Assembly: GCF_902493135.1 (NCBI RefSeq) | Contig: NZ_CABUOD010000052.1 | Coordinates: 1 to 25,212, forward strand | Direction: 5' to 3' | Source: an uncultured Parabacteroides sp. | Lineage (GTDB): Bacteria; Bacteroidota; Bacteroidia; Bacteroidales; Tannerellaceae | Length of the DNA stretch: 25,212 nucleotides | Part shown: positions 1 through 7,583 of the stretch, piece by piece | Position numbering within the stretch: the stretch's first letter is position 1 | Layout of the letters: every line of letters starts with the position of its first letter | Program-made: the position numbers and the translations under genes | Notes under the pieces: model-generated | What the model was told of the DNA's origin: nothing | The model's database searches: none | The model's input: the letters and a program-made list of their open reading frames with translations, nothing else

Positions 1-455
1 AAATCCAATTAAACGAGCACAACAAACAGGAATATCCTCCTATGCATACGGCTGAACATATTTTGAACCAGACAATGGTTCGTATGTTCGGTTGTCCCCG
101 TTCGAAGAATGCGCATATAGAACGGAAAAAGAGCAAATGCGACTACGAGTTGCAGGAAGAACCGACCGCCGAAATGATGGAAGAGGTGGAACGCCGGATA
201 AATGAGGTGATCGACCGGCATCTGCCGGTTACAATCGAATTTGTGCCGAAAGCGGAAGCCGGAAAGATCGTCGATCTCAGCAAGTTGCCGGAAGACGCAA
301 GCGAAACGTTGCGCATTGTCCGCATCGGAGACTATGACGCTTGCGCGTGTATCGGAGCGCATGTCAACAACACGTCTGAAATCGGACATTTCAAAATGCT
401 GACATACGATTATGCCGACGGACGGCTGCGCCTGCGTTTCAAACTGACCGAATGA
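1..455 (+). CDS. AlaX-type alanyl-tRNA editing protein, 5' partial
   Basis: This is a free-standing homologue of the second additional domain (tRNA_SAD) of alanyl- and threonyl-tRNA synthetases. Such proteins hydrolyse mischarged aminoacyl-tRNA, typically Ser- or Gly-tRNA(Ala), in the cytoplasm. The zinc-binding HxxxH motif (HTAEH) lies at bases 45-59 and the matching CxxxH (C-I-G-A-H) lies near the C-terminus. The frame is open from base 3 to the window edge and reads sensibly before the first ATG at 42. An ATG at 42 would put the HxxxH motif at residue 2, so the true start is almost certainly just upstream of the window. At about 150 residues it is the short AlaX form with no synthetase or oligomerisation domain. 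The assignment to the family is firm; the exact mischarged substrate is inference. Confidence 0.85.
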   Translation, partial: IQLNEHNKQEYPPMHTAEHILNQTMVRMFGCPRSKNAHIERKKSKCDYELQEEPTAEMMEEVERRINEVIDRHLPVTIEFVPKAEAGKIVDLSKLPEDASETLRIVRIGDYDACACIGAHVNNTSEIGHFKMLTYDYADGRLRLRFKLTE

Positions 456-493
456 CCTTTAGCGACCTATAGCTCCACAGCCGGACAACTTGC

Positions 494-544
494 CTTGGGA
501 ACACCTTATTCCTGCACCTGACAGGCCGGAAAGGTATTCCCAAG
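494..544. repeat. Long imperfect inverted repeat (hairpin)
   Basis: CTTGGGAACACCTT (494-507) pairs with AAGGTATTCCCAAG (531-544): 13 of 14 positions are complementary, with one C/A mismatch. The 23-base loop can form a further CCTG/CAGG stem (511-514 with 522-525). No T-run follows on either strand, so it is not a standard intrinsic terminator. It lies 39 bases after the AlaX stop codon and could stabilise the 3' end of that mRNA or be a structured RNA element. Its function is unknown. Confidence 0.6.
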
Positions 545-916
545 ACACCTCGCCGCCCTACTCCGATTTGCGTCAAGAAAATACAATATCCCCTCCCGAA
601 ACAAGCATATCGCATAAATACATAAGCCACAACAATATACAAGAAACTCCTGTTTGTTAAAAAATATTACCCTTGCGGGAAATTTGAATTATATGGGGTA
701 CAAAATCGAATTAGACGCGGTAGTAGTTTCGATTTGGACCAATGACTTTTTTAAGAATAAGACAATAAGGGAAACGGTCAAATGGACAAAACCGATTCCG
801 AACAAAGCGCAAAACGGACGACTTCCTCTATTCAAAGCATCCATGCAGAAACTGCAGAGCAGGGATGTTTTTTATTTATGCCGATAATTTATAGAACTTG
901 AAACAACGAAATAGAA

Positions 917-934
917 TATTTTTGTGTAAGTTTG
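917..934 (+). promoter_or_regulatory. Promoter -7 region of pgk (two overlapping boxes)
   Basis: TATTTTTG (917-924) and TAAGTTTG (927-934) both match the Bacteroidetes -7 consensus TAnnTTTG. A TTG at 898-900 could serve as -33 element for the first, with a short 16-base spacer. Either box gives a 5' leader of roughly 40-55 bases before the pgk ATG. Confidence 0.55.
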
Positions 935-981
935 CGTCCGCTAAGCAGGATATTTTAATACAGAACTTAAATATAAGAGTT

Positions 982-2253
982 ATGCAATCAATTGACAATT
1001 TCAATTTTGCCGGCAAAAAGGCATTTGTAAGAGTTGACTTCAACGTTCCCCTGGACGAAAACTTCAACATCACAGACGACACTCGTATCCGTGCCGCCCT
1101 TCCTACTCTGAAAAAGATTTTGGCAGACGGTGGTAGTGTAATCATCGGTTCTCACCTGGGACGTCCGAAAGGCGTTACTGACAAATATTCACTGAAGCAC
1201 ATCCTGAAACACGTTTCCGAACTGCTGGGTGTCGATGTTCAGTTTGCTAACGACTGTATCGGCGAAGAAGCCGGCGCCAAGGCCGCTGCTCTGCAGCCGG
1301 GCGAAGCATTGTTGCTTGAAAACCTCCGTTTCTATGCTGAAGAAGAAGGCAAGCCGAGAGGTTTGGCTGAAGATGCTACGGACGAAGAAAAGAAAGCTGC
1401 CAAGAAAGCCGTTAAGGAAAGCCAGAAAGAATTTACAAAAAGATTGGCCTCTTATGCCGACTGCTATGTAAATGACGCATTCGGTACGGCTCACCGTGCT
1501 CACGCTTCTACGGCACTGATCGCCGATTATTTCGACACCGACCACAAGATGTTCGGCTACCTGATGGAAAAAGAAGTAAAAGCTGTCGAAAAGGTATTGA
1601 ACGACATCGCTCGTCCGTTTACTGCGATCATGGGCGGTTCCAAGGTCTCCTCGAAGATCGAGATCATCGAAAACCTGTTGAACAAGGTAGACAACCTGAT
1701 CATCACCGGCGGTATGACTTATACATTCACGAAGGCTATGGGTGGCAAGATCGGCAAATCGATCTGCGAAGACGACAAGCTGGATCTGGCTCTCGACCTG
1801 ATGAAGAAAGCAAAAGAAAAAGGTGTAAACCTGGTATTGGCCGTTGACGCCAAGATCGCCGACGATTTCAGCAACGATGCCAAGACCGCTTATGCGAACG
1901 TAAACGAAATCCCTGACGGATGGGAAGGCCTTGACATCGGTCCGAAGACGATCGCTCTTTATGCCGAAGTGATCAAGAACTCCAAGACGATCCTATGGAA
2001 CGGTCCTACGGGCGTATTCGAATTCGAAAACTTCACAGACGGTTCCCGCGCAGTCGGCGAAGCGATCGTTGAAGCAACCAAGAACGGCGCTTTCTCATTA
2101 GTAGGTGGCGGCGACTCCGTAGCTTGTGTCAACAAGTTCGGTCTGGCAAGCGGCGTTTCTTACGTTTCTACCGGTGGCGGCGCTCTGCTGGAAGCTATCG
2201 AAGGCAAAGTCCTTCCGGGTATCGCTGCCGTTAAGGGCGAAGCATACAAATAA
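982..2253 (+). CDS. pgk: Phosphoglycerate kinase
   Basis: Phosphoglycerate kinase transfers phosphate from 1,3-bisphosphoglycerate to ADP in glycolysis. Residues 16-24 (VRVDFNVPL) are the family signature. The substrate-binding SHLGRPKG is at 57-64, NDAFGTAHRAHAS starts near 163, and the C-terminal nucleotide-binding loops GPTGVFE and GGGDS are present. The frame is open from 898, but the ATG at 982 is chosen because family homology begins there (MQSIDNF) and the promoter boxes at 917-934 lie inside the longer version. The product is 423 residues, longer than the usual 390-400. The excess is a Lys/Glu/Ala-rich insert at about 122-147 in the N-terminal domain. The gene is monocistronic: own promoter upstream, strong terminator at 2275. 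Confidence 0.97.
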   Translation: MQSIDNFNFAGKKAFVRVDFNVPLDENFNITDDTRIRAALPTLKKILADGGSVIIGSHLGRPKGVTDKYSLKHILKHVSELLGVDVQFANDCIGEEAGAKAAALQPGEALLLENLRFYAEEEGKPRGLAEDATDEEKKAAKKAVKESQKEFTKRLASYADCYVNDAFGTAHRAHASTALIADYFDTDHKMFGYLMEKEVKAVEKVLNDIARPFTAIMGGSKVSSKIEIIENLLNKVDNLIITGGMTYTFTKAMGGKIGKSICEDDKLDLALDLMKKAKEKGVNLVLAVDAKIADDFSNDAKTAYANVNEIPDGWEGLDIGPKTIALYAEVIKNSKTILWNGPTGVFEFENFTDGSRAVGEAIVEATKNGAFSLVGGGDSVACVNKFGLASGVSYVSTGGGALLEAIEGKVLPGIAAVKGEAYK

Positions 2254-2274
2254 GAATAATTCTTATCCACAAAT

Positions 2275-2309
2275 AAAAGGCCGCTTCTTTCGGGGAACGG
2301 CCTTTTTTG
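2275..2309 (+). terminator. Intrinsic terminator of pgk
   Basis: A perfect 9-base stem AAAAGGCCG (2275-2283) / CGGCCTTTT (2298-2306) encloses a 14-base loop and is followed by more T residues. It starts 21 bases after the pgk stop codon. Confidence 0.9.
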
Positions 2310-2340
2310 TTCCATACAATTTTATGCTTGTCTGTACGTC

Positions 2341-2451
2341 CTAAAAAAGAATAAACATCCGGAATTGCTGGAACGATACCAAAAAGAAGCATTTAAGGAA
2401 CATATGGAAATTGTAGGCAAATATTTGCAAGCGATCAAGCAGCAGGAATAA
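2341..2451 (+). pseudogene. Possible gene remnant or very small ORF
   Basis: One frame reads through 36 codons to a TAA at 2449-2451, giving a strongly charged, helix-like stretch (HPELLERYQKEAFKEHM, then EIVGKYLQAIKQQE). It looks like the C-terminal helix of a protein rather than random DNA. The only in-frame ATG is at 2404, which would leave 15 residues, and no start is visible before 2341. It lies directly after the pgk terminator and ends 18 bases before the proS -7 box. I do not recognise a family. It may be the decayed tail of a lost gene, or chance. Confidence 0.3.
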
Positions 2452-2469
2452 TAAGTACAAATATTTTTG

Positions 2470-2477
2470 TACCTTTG
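2470..2477 (+). promoter_or_regulatory. Promoter -7 box of proS
   Basis: TACCTTTG is an exact match to TAnnTTTG, 48 bases before the proS ATG. No good TTTG -33 element is visible at the normal distance. Confidence 0.6.
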
Positions 2478-2525
2478 CGCGTCATAATTGGAATCAATAG
2501 AAAAAACATATAGAATTATAAGGAA

Positions 2526-4007
2526 ATGGCAAAAGAGCTGAAAGAACTGACTCCGAGAAGTGTGAACTACTCGCAGTGGTACCAGGATCTGGTAATCAAA
2601 GCGGATCTGGCGGAAAACTCCGCCGTACGCGGCTGTATGGTGATCAAGCCTTACGGATATGCGATTTGGGAAAAGATGCAACGTATCCTCGACGATATGT
2701 TCAAGGAAACAGGTCACGTAAACGCTTACTTCCCCTTGCTGATCCCGAAATCATTCCTGAGCAAGGAAGCCGAACATGTGGAAGGCTTCGCCAAAGAATG
2801 TGCCGTTGTCACGCATTATCGTCTGAAAACAAACCACGACGGTACAGGTGTCGTAGTCGACCCGGCCGCCAAGCTGGAAGAAGAACTGATTATCCGTCCG
2901 ACATCCGAGACAATTATCTGGAACACCTATCGCAACTGGATCCAGTCTTACCGCGACCTGCCTATTCTTTGTAACCAGTGGGCAAACGTGATGCGCTGGG
3001 AAATGCGTACCCGCCTCTTCCTCCGTACCGCAGAATTCCTGTGGCAGGAAGGACATACCGCCCACGCGACACGCGAAGAAGCCGAAATCGAAGCAAAAAA
3101 GATGCAGGAAGTATATGCCGACTTTGCCGAAAACTATATGGCGATGCCGGTCATCAAAGGTGTCAAGTCGGCAAGCGAACGTTTCGCCGGTGCATTGGAC
3201 ACCTATACGATCGAAGCGATGATGCAGGACGGAAAAGCGCTGCAAGCCGGTACTTCCCACTTCTTGGGACAGAACTTCGGCAAGGCATTCGACGTTACCT
3301 TTATCGACAAGAACGGAAAGAGCGACTACGCCTGGGCCACTTCATGGGGGGTTTCAACCCGCCTGATCGGCGCCCTGATCATGTCCCATTCCGACGACAA
3401 CGGTCTGGTATTGCCGCCTCACCTCGCTCCTATCCAGGTGGTCATCATCCCGATCTACCGCAGCGAAGAGCAGTTGGCGCAGATCAGCGAAAAGGTAAAC
3501 GGCATCGTTGCCAAGCTGAAAGCGTTGGGCATCTCCGTCAAGTTCGACGATGCCGACAACAAGAAGCCGGGATGGAAGTTCGCCGAATACGAACTGAAAG
3601 GCGTTCCCGTACGTCTGGCTATGGGCGGACGCGACCTGGAGAACAATACGATCGAAGTGATGCGTCGCGATACGCTGGAAAAAGAAACCGTGACTTGCGA
3701 CAACATCGAAACATACGTTCAGAACCTGCTGGAAGAAATCCAGAAGAACATCTTCCGGAAAGCGCTCGACCACCGCACGGAAAAGACGATTACAGTCGAC
3801 ACCTACGAAGAGTTTAAGGAAAAGATCGAAGAAGGCTACTTCATCATGGCTCACTGGGACGGAACGCCCGAAACGGAAGAACTGGTGAAGAACGAGACGA
3901 AAGCCACGATCCGCTGTATTCCGCTGGACGGCGACAAGACTCCGGGCAAGTGCATGGTGACGGGCCAACCTTCCGCACAGCGCGTATTGTTCGCACGAGC
4001 CTACTAA
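2526..4007 (+). CDS. proS: Prolyl-tRNA synthetase, archaeal/eukaryotic type
   Basis: This class II synthetase charges tRNA(Pro) with proline. The 493-residue protein is the short type without the bacterial editing insertion. RPTSE (124-128) and the motif 2 region (R157-R161, then FLWQEGHTAH at 171-180) form the active site. Motif 3 lies around the stretch STRLIGALIM, followed by the anticodon-binding domain. The protein ends in Tyr (ARAY), as is typical of this type, whose C-terminal residue packs toward the active site. The C-terminal zinc domain looks degenerate: only Cys464 and Cys476 are left of the usual four cysteines, the positions of the first pair reading HWDGTPETE. The start at 2526 follows AAGGA closely and matches the family N-terminus. 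Confidence 0.97.
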   Translation: MAKELKELTPRSVNYSQWYQDLVIKADLAENSAVRGCMVIKPYGYAIWEKMQRILDDMFKETGHVNAYFPLLIPKSFLSKEAEHVEGFAKECAVVTHYRLKTNHDGTGVVVDPAAKLEEELIIRPTSETIIWNTYRNWIQSYRDLPILCNQWANVMRWEMRTRLFLRTAEFLWQEGHTAHATREEAEIEAKKMQEVYADFAENYMAMPVIKGVKSASERFAGALDTYTIEAMMQDGKALQAGTSHFLGQNFGKAFDVTFIDKNGKSDYAWATSWGVSTRLIGALIMSHSDDNGLVLPPHLAPIQVVIIPIYRSEEQLAQISEKVNGIVAKLKALGISVKFDDADNKKPGWKFAEYELKGVPVRLAMGGRDLENNTIEVMRRDTLEKETVTCDNIETYVQNLLEEIQKNIFRKALDHRTEKTITVDTYEEFKEKIEEGYFIMAHWDGTPETEELVKNETKATIRCIPLDGDKTPGKCMVTGQPSAQRVLFARAY

Positions 4008-4011
4008 ACCG

Positions 4012-4025
4012 TCCGTACATACGGA
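4012..4025. repeat. 14-base palindrome after proS
   Basis: TCCGTA (4012-4017) and TACGGA (4020-4025) form a perfect inverted repeat with a 2-base centre, five bases after the proS stop codon and just ahead of the hairpin array. It has no T-run of its own. It could be a protein-binding site or part of the 3' structure of the proS transcript. Confidence 0.5.
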
Positions 4026-4035
4026 AGAAAATAAA

Positions 4036-4119
4036 GTTCCATAGGCATGAAACTCTTGTTCCGTGCCTATGGAACTTTTGTTTCATGCCTACGAAACTTT
4101 TGTTTCCCGCCTATGAAAT
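4036..4119. repeat. Four tandem 22-base hairpin units
   Basis: Four 18-base imperfect palindromes start at exactly 4036, 4058, 4080 and 4102, separated by 4-base spacers (TCTT, TTTT, TTTT). The units are GTTCCATAGGCATGAAAC, GTTCCGTGCCTATGGAAC, GTTTCATGCCTACGAAAC and GTTTCCCGCCTATGAAAT. The first carries the core in reverse (ATAGGCAT against ATGCCTAT), so units 1 and 2 also form a larger perfect 14-base inverted repeat, AAGTTCCATAGGCA (4034-4047) with TGCCTATGGAACTT (4064-4077). Stem ends co-vary between units: GTTCC/GGAAC in unit 2, GTTTC/GAAAC in unit 3. The array fills the gap between proS and the next gene and ends 7 bases before that gene's -7 box. Units 1-2 with the following TTTTGTTT may also terminate proS transcription. 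Confidence 0.85.
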
Positions 4120-4126
4120 TTTTATT

Positions 4127-4134
4127 TACCTTTG
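4127..4134 (+). promoter_or_regulatory. Promoter -7 box of the ATPase gene
   Basis: TACCTTTG matches TAnnTTTG exactly and lies 24 bases before the ATG at 4158. The nearest TTTG upstream (4099-4102) lies in the spacer between hairpin units 3 and 4, so any -33 contact falls inside the repeat array. Confidence 0.6.
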
Positions 4135-4157
4135 GGGAAACTAATTGGAGACCTGTT

Positions 4158-5717
4158 ATGGATTTAATTCTTCCTACCAATCAAAATACTTCAGCCCCCG
4201 TTGCCCTCGACACGAAAGTGCTGGTCGTAATCGGGGTTAACGGAGCCGGTAAAAGCTCCTTCGGCAGAAACTTGCACCAACGCTACGCCGGGCAAAGCGT
4301 ATGGATATCCGGAATGCATTCCCTCTTCCTTAGCAGCGAAGAGAACAAGGCTCCGGCGGACGGCAACGAACTGGCCAGGCTCCAGTCCATGATTGCGGAA
4401 CGGCTTTTCATGCCGCGCATGTCTGAATATGAAAAGCTGATCCTGCACCTGCAAACCGAAGAATTCGAAGCTGCCGTCCAGTATAAGGAAGAAAGCAAGC
4501 TGACACCCGACCTATTGCCGCCGGTCACCAAGATAGACCGCATCCAGACGATTTGGGAGAAGATGTTCCCGCATAACCGCCTCGTACGCAAATCGGGCTT
4601 TATTGAACTGGCCTCCACCAGCATCGACGGAGACTCTTATACGGCCGGCCGGATGAGCGACGGCGAAAAGCTGGTGTTCTATCTGATAGGCGCCGTGCTC
4701 TGTGCTCCCGACAATGCGTTGTTAATCATTGAAGAGCCGGAAGTCCTGCTCCACGACTCCATCAAAAATCCTTTGTGGGACGAGATAGAAGCCATGCGCC
4801 CGGATTGCACATACGTGTATCTGACGCACGACATCGACTTCGCCGCCTCCCGCGACAACAGCAAGCGCCTCTGGATACGTTCTTACAATGGGGACGCCCG
4901 GATATGGGACTACGAACTGATCGAAAACAACGACAGCTTCCCGGAAGAGGTCTATATGGAGATCTTAGGCAGCCGCAAACCGATCCTGTTCATCGAAGGG
5001 ACCGACTCCAACAGCATAGACAGCCGCCTCTACCCGCTTATCTTCCCCGACTACAAGGTAAAACCGATGGGAGGTTGCCAGAAGGTAATCGAAACGACAA
5101 AGGCTTTCGCCCAGCTGAAAGATTTCCATACGCTGGATTCCAAAGGGATCGTCGACCGTGACCGTCGCACGGAAGGAGAAATCGCTTACCTGCGCGAACA
5201 ACATATCTATGTTCCCAACGTTGCCGAAGTCGAAAACCTGCTGATGCTGGAGCCTGTTATCAAGACCGTTGCCGGCCGGCTGATGAAAGATCCCGAGCAG
5301 GTCTTCAACCAGGTCAAAGAAAACGTGATCAGACTTTTCCTGAAGGACCTCGAAAGCCAGGTTCTGCTTCATGCCCGCCACCGCGTACAGAAGAAGTTGG
5401 AAACGGCTCTGAACCGGAAGATGAGTACGGTGGACGAACTGACCGAACATGTGGAAAGCATCCGCGACACCGTACATGTAGACGAAATATATGCGGGAAT
5501 CAAGGAGAAATTCATTCAGTTTGCCGAAACCGGAGATTACAAAAACATCCTTCGCGTCTACAATCAGAAAGGGATGTTGCCTCAGTCCCAGCTCTGCAAA
5601 TATTGCGGCATCAGCAATAAGGAGAGTTATTTAAACCTCATCCTCTCCATTCTGAAAGAGAATAAAGAAGATGCGGATATCATCCGGCTTTCCATCAAAG
5701 AATGTTTAGGAACATAA
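4158..5717 (+). CDS. ABC-type ATPase fused to a DUF4435/TOPRIM-like domain
   Basis: The N-terminal half is an ABC/SMC-like ATPase: Walker A GVNGAGKS (26-33), signature MSDGEK (166-171), Walker B LLIIEEPE (188-195) and H-loop THD (223-225). The C-terminal half looks like the DUF4435 TOPRIM-type nuclease fold: FIEG with Glu280, VDRD with Asp333/Asp335, and an acidic AEVEN near 356-360. A CxxC (480-483) lies near the end. OLD-family nucleases and the PARIS pair AriA/AriB use the same two activities. At 519 residues this is a compact single-chain version, shorter than an AriA plus AriB fusion would be. The frame is open back to 4047, but that extension is translated hairpin repeat; the ATG at 4158 follows the -7 box and starts the domain. 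The gene stands alone between proS and a glycosyltransferase. A defence or nucleic-acid-damage role is inference. Confidence 0.75.
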   Translation: MDLILPTNQNTSAPVALDTKVLVVIGVNGAGKSSFGRNLHQRYAGQSVWISGMHSLFLSSEENKAPADGNELARLQSMIAERLFMPRMSEYEKLILHLQTEEFEAAVQYKEESKLTPDLLPPVTKIDRIQTIWEKMFPHNRLVRKSGFIELASTSIDGDSYTAGRMSDGEKLVFYLIGAVLCAPDNALLIIEEPEVLLHDSIKNPLWDEIEAMRPDCTYVYLTHDIDFAASRDNSKRLWIRSYNGDARIWDYELIENNDSFPEEVYMEILGSRKPILFIEGTDSNSIDSRLYPLIFPDYKVKPMGGCQKVIETTKAFAQLKDFHTLDSKGIVDRDRRTEGEIAYLREQHIYVPNVAEVENLLMLEPVIKTVAGRLMKDPEQVFNQVKENVIRLFLKDLESQVLLHARHRVQKKLETALNRKMSTVDELTEHVESIRDTVHVDEIYAGIKEKFIQFAETGDYKNILRVYNQKGMLPQSQLCKYCGISNKESYLNLILSILKENKEDADIIRLSIKECLGT

Positions 5718-5816
5718 AAAAGTTTCCCGAAATGAACAAAAAGTCCGTAAAAAGTCGTTCTTTTGTAGTTTAGAAAATATATTCAATGGGGCGGAAGCTC
5801 CTTACCGATTTAAACT

Positions 5817-7583
5817 ATGCGCACACCTACTCTTCAATATCTTTATCTGCAAAAGCCGGTAACGATGGTTATCGTCATTTGCATAATCTCTGTCCTTCCC
5901 TGGATCGGAGTGGGAGATTTTTCGACTAAAGGAGAACCCCGCGAAGCGGCGGTTGCCGTTTCCATGCTCGAAACCGGCAACTGGGTCTTGCCACAGGTCT
6001 ATGCGAACGAATTTGCATATAAGCCGCCATTGGCACATTGGCTGATGGCAGTCGCCTCCTTGCCGCAGGGGTATGTTTCCGAGTTCACTTCCCGCCTGCC
6101 GTCTGCGCTGGCCTTTATCACGCTGATCGGCTTCACGCTGGTTTTCTTTGGCAAGCGATTGCGGTTCCAGCAGGCGTTCATCGCCACGCTATTGCTCATC
6201 ACCTGTATCGAGATACACCGGGCAGCCATGACCACGCGTGTGGATATGCTGCTGACGACCTTTATGGTGATCGGGCTTTACCAGCTATACCGATGGGAAG
6301 ACAAGCTGGAACTGAAAGGAGTTCCGATCGCCGTTCCCGCTTTATTGGGATGTGCCGTACTGACGAAAGGGCCTGTGGGGATTATCCTGCCGCTGTTTGT
6401 CTTCGGCGTCTATCTGCTGATGCTTCGTAAATACTCTTATTTAGAGATATTCAAAGCGCTTCTTTATGCCGGCATTTCTTCTATGTTCCTGCCCTTATTG
6501 TGGTATGTTGCTGCCTGGAAACAGGGTGGCGATGCATTCCTGAACGTGGTGCTGGCAGAGAATCTCGGACGTTTCTTCCACCTCAGCACGCCTGATATCC
6601 ATTACAATTTAGGGCACGAAAACGGAGTCTGGTACAACTTCATGACATTGGCTGCGGGATTTGTACCCTGGACGATCTTCTTCTTTTTCTCTTTATTCGG
6701 ATTAAAACTGCACAAGCCGGAAAAGTCGGCGAAAGAGATACTGGCCGATGTCTGGAATAGGATCCGGTCGATGGAAAAAGAAAAACTGTTCAGCTTGGTA
6801 GCATTGGTTTGTATCATTTTCTTCTATTCGATACCTTCCAGTAAACGAAGTGTCTATCTGATGCCGGCCTATCCGTTTATCGCTATTTTCCTGGCTCAAT
6901 ATACTTTATATATTACGGAATACCGGACGAAAGTAACCCGCGTATTCGCCGCTTTCATGGCTTCCGTCACAGCCGTTGTCATGATCGCCGTCGGCCTGAC
7001 AATGGCCGGAGCAATCGATCCTGTCAAGATCGCAAGCCAGTACACAAGCCGCCAATCGACACTGGAAACGGTCGAGTTGGTGTCGAATATGTTCGCGTAT
7101 CCCTGCGGGCTGACAATTTGTATCCTGATAGTCCTTTTGGCTATTCTGGCGACTGTCTATTATCAGATGTTCAAGAAGATCAACATTAAGATCCTGTATG
7201 CGACGATAGCATTGGCCTTTGCCATTAACTTGCTGATCGACGGGGTTGTCATGCGCGGCATACGCCAGGGAAGTTCCGCCCGTCCTTTTGCCGAGCAGGT
7301 CCAGAAAGAATATCCGTTGGATGATATGAATATGTATGTGATGAATGATCTGAAGACATACGCCAATCTTTACGGGCTGAACTTCTATTTAGGTAACAAG
7401 TTCCATAACTTCGGGCAGGAACAGCCGGTAAGCGGCTTTATATTCTGCACGGTGAAAGACTTGGAAACGATCCAAAAAAATTATGGAGATAAGTACACAT
7501 TCAGTCTACTTACCTCCACAAAGAATGTTATCGCTGACGTACGTCAAAGAATCGTACTGTGCAGCTTTTTACAGAACGAATAA
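5817..7583 (+). CDS. ArnT-like glycosyltransferase (GT83/PMT family)
   Basis: This 588-residue integral inner-membrane protein belongs to the ArnT/PMT family, which moves a sugar from a polyprenyl-phosphate carrier onto lipid A or another acceptor at the periplasmic face. The first membrane segment is about residues 15-31. It is followed by STKGEPREAAV with the catalytic-loop acidic residue region at Glu40-Pro41-Arg42, and by YKPPLAHW (68-75), both typical of ArnT. Many further hydrophobic segments follow up to about 470, and the last ~110 residues look soluble. The sugar and acceptor cannot be told from sequence; aminoarabinose transfer is only one option, and no arn genes lie near. The ATG at 5817 precedes the conserved N-terminus. 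Its stop codon abuts that of the opposite-strand gene with no gap. Confidence 0.85.
   Translation: MRTPTLQYLYLQKPVTMVIVICIISVLPWIGVGDFSTKGEPREAAVAVSMLETGNWVLPQVYANEFAYKPPLAHWLMAVASLPQGYVSEFTSRLPSALAFITLIGFTLVFFGKRLRFQQAFIATLLLITCIEIHRAAMTTRVDMLLTTFMVIGLYQLYRWEDKLELKGVPIAVPALLGCAVLTKGPVGIILPLFVFGVYLLMLRKYSYLEIFKALLYAGISSMFLPLLWYVAAWKQGGDAFLNVVLAENLGRFFHLSTPDIHYNLGHENGVWYNFMTLAAGFVPWTIFFFFSLFGLKLHKPEKSAKEILADVWNRIRSMEKEKLFSLVALVCIIFFYSIPSSKRSVYLMPAYPFIAIFLAQYTLYITEYRTKVTRVFAAFMASVTAVVMIAVGLTMAGAIDPVKIASQYTSRQSTLETVELVSNMFAYPCGLTICILIVLLAILATVYYQMFKKINIKILYATIALAFAINLLIDGVVMRGIRQGSSARPFAEQVQKEYPLDDMNMYVMNDLKTYANLYGLNFYLGNKFHNFGQEQPVSGFIFCTVKDLETIQKNYGDKYTFSLLTSTKNVIADVRQRIVLCSFLQNE

Larger units (their letters stand above)
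456..981. other. Long intergenic region between the AlaX gene and pgk
   Basis: These 526 bases hold no convincing gene. The longest open frame (654-887, + strand) gives 77 residues with no recognisable motif and no good start context. What can be seen is a long imperfect hairpin at 494-544, a weaker AT-rich inverted repeat around 704-735, and two TAnnTTTG promoter boxes at 917-934 just before pgk. No tRNA, transposon end or terminator T-run was found. Confidence 0.5.

Noticed and set aside
654..887. 77-residue open frame in the AlaX-pgk gap
   Set aside because: No recognisable motif, no promoter or start signal before it, and composition like non-coding AT-rich DNA.
2751..3968. Long open frames on both strands inside proS
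   Set aside because: They are out-of-frame readings of a well-supported synthetase gene, with arginine- and histidine-rich translations and no domains.
4036..4119. CRISPR array
   Set aside because: Units are 18-22 bases with 4-base T-rich spacers and no unique spacer sequence; no cas gene lies near.
4047..4157. N-terminal extension of the ATPase gene
   Set aside because: The extra 37 residues are translated hairpin repeat and would span the -7 promoter box at 4127.
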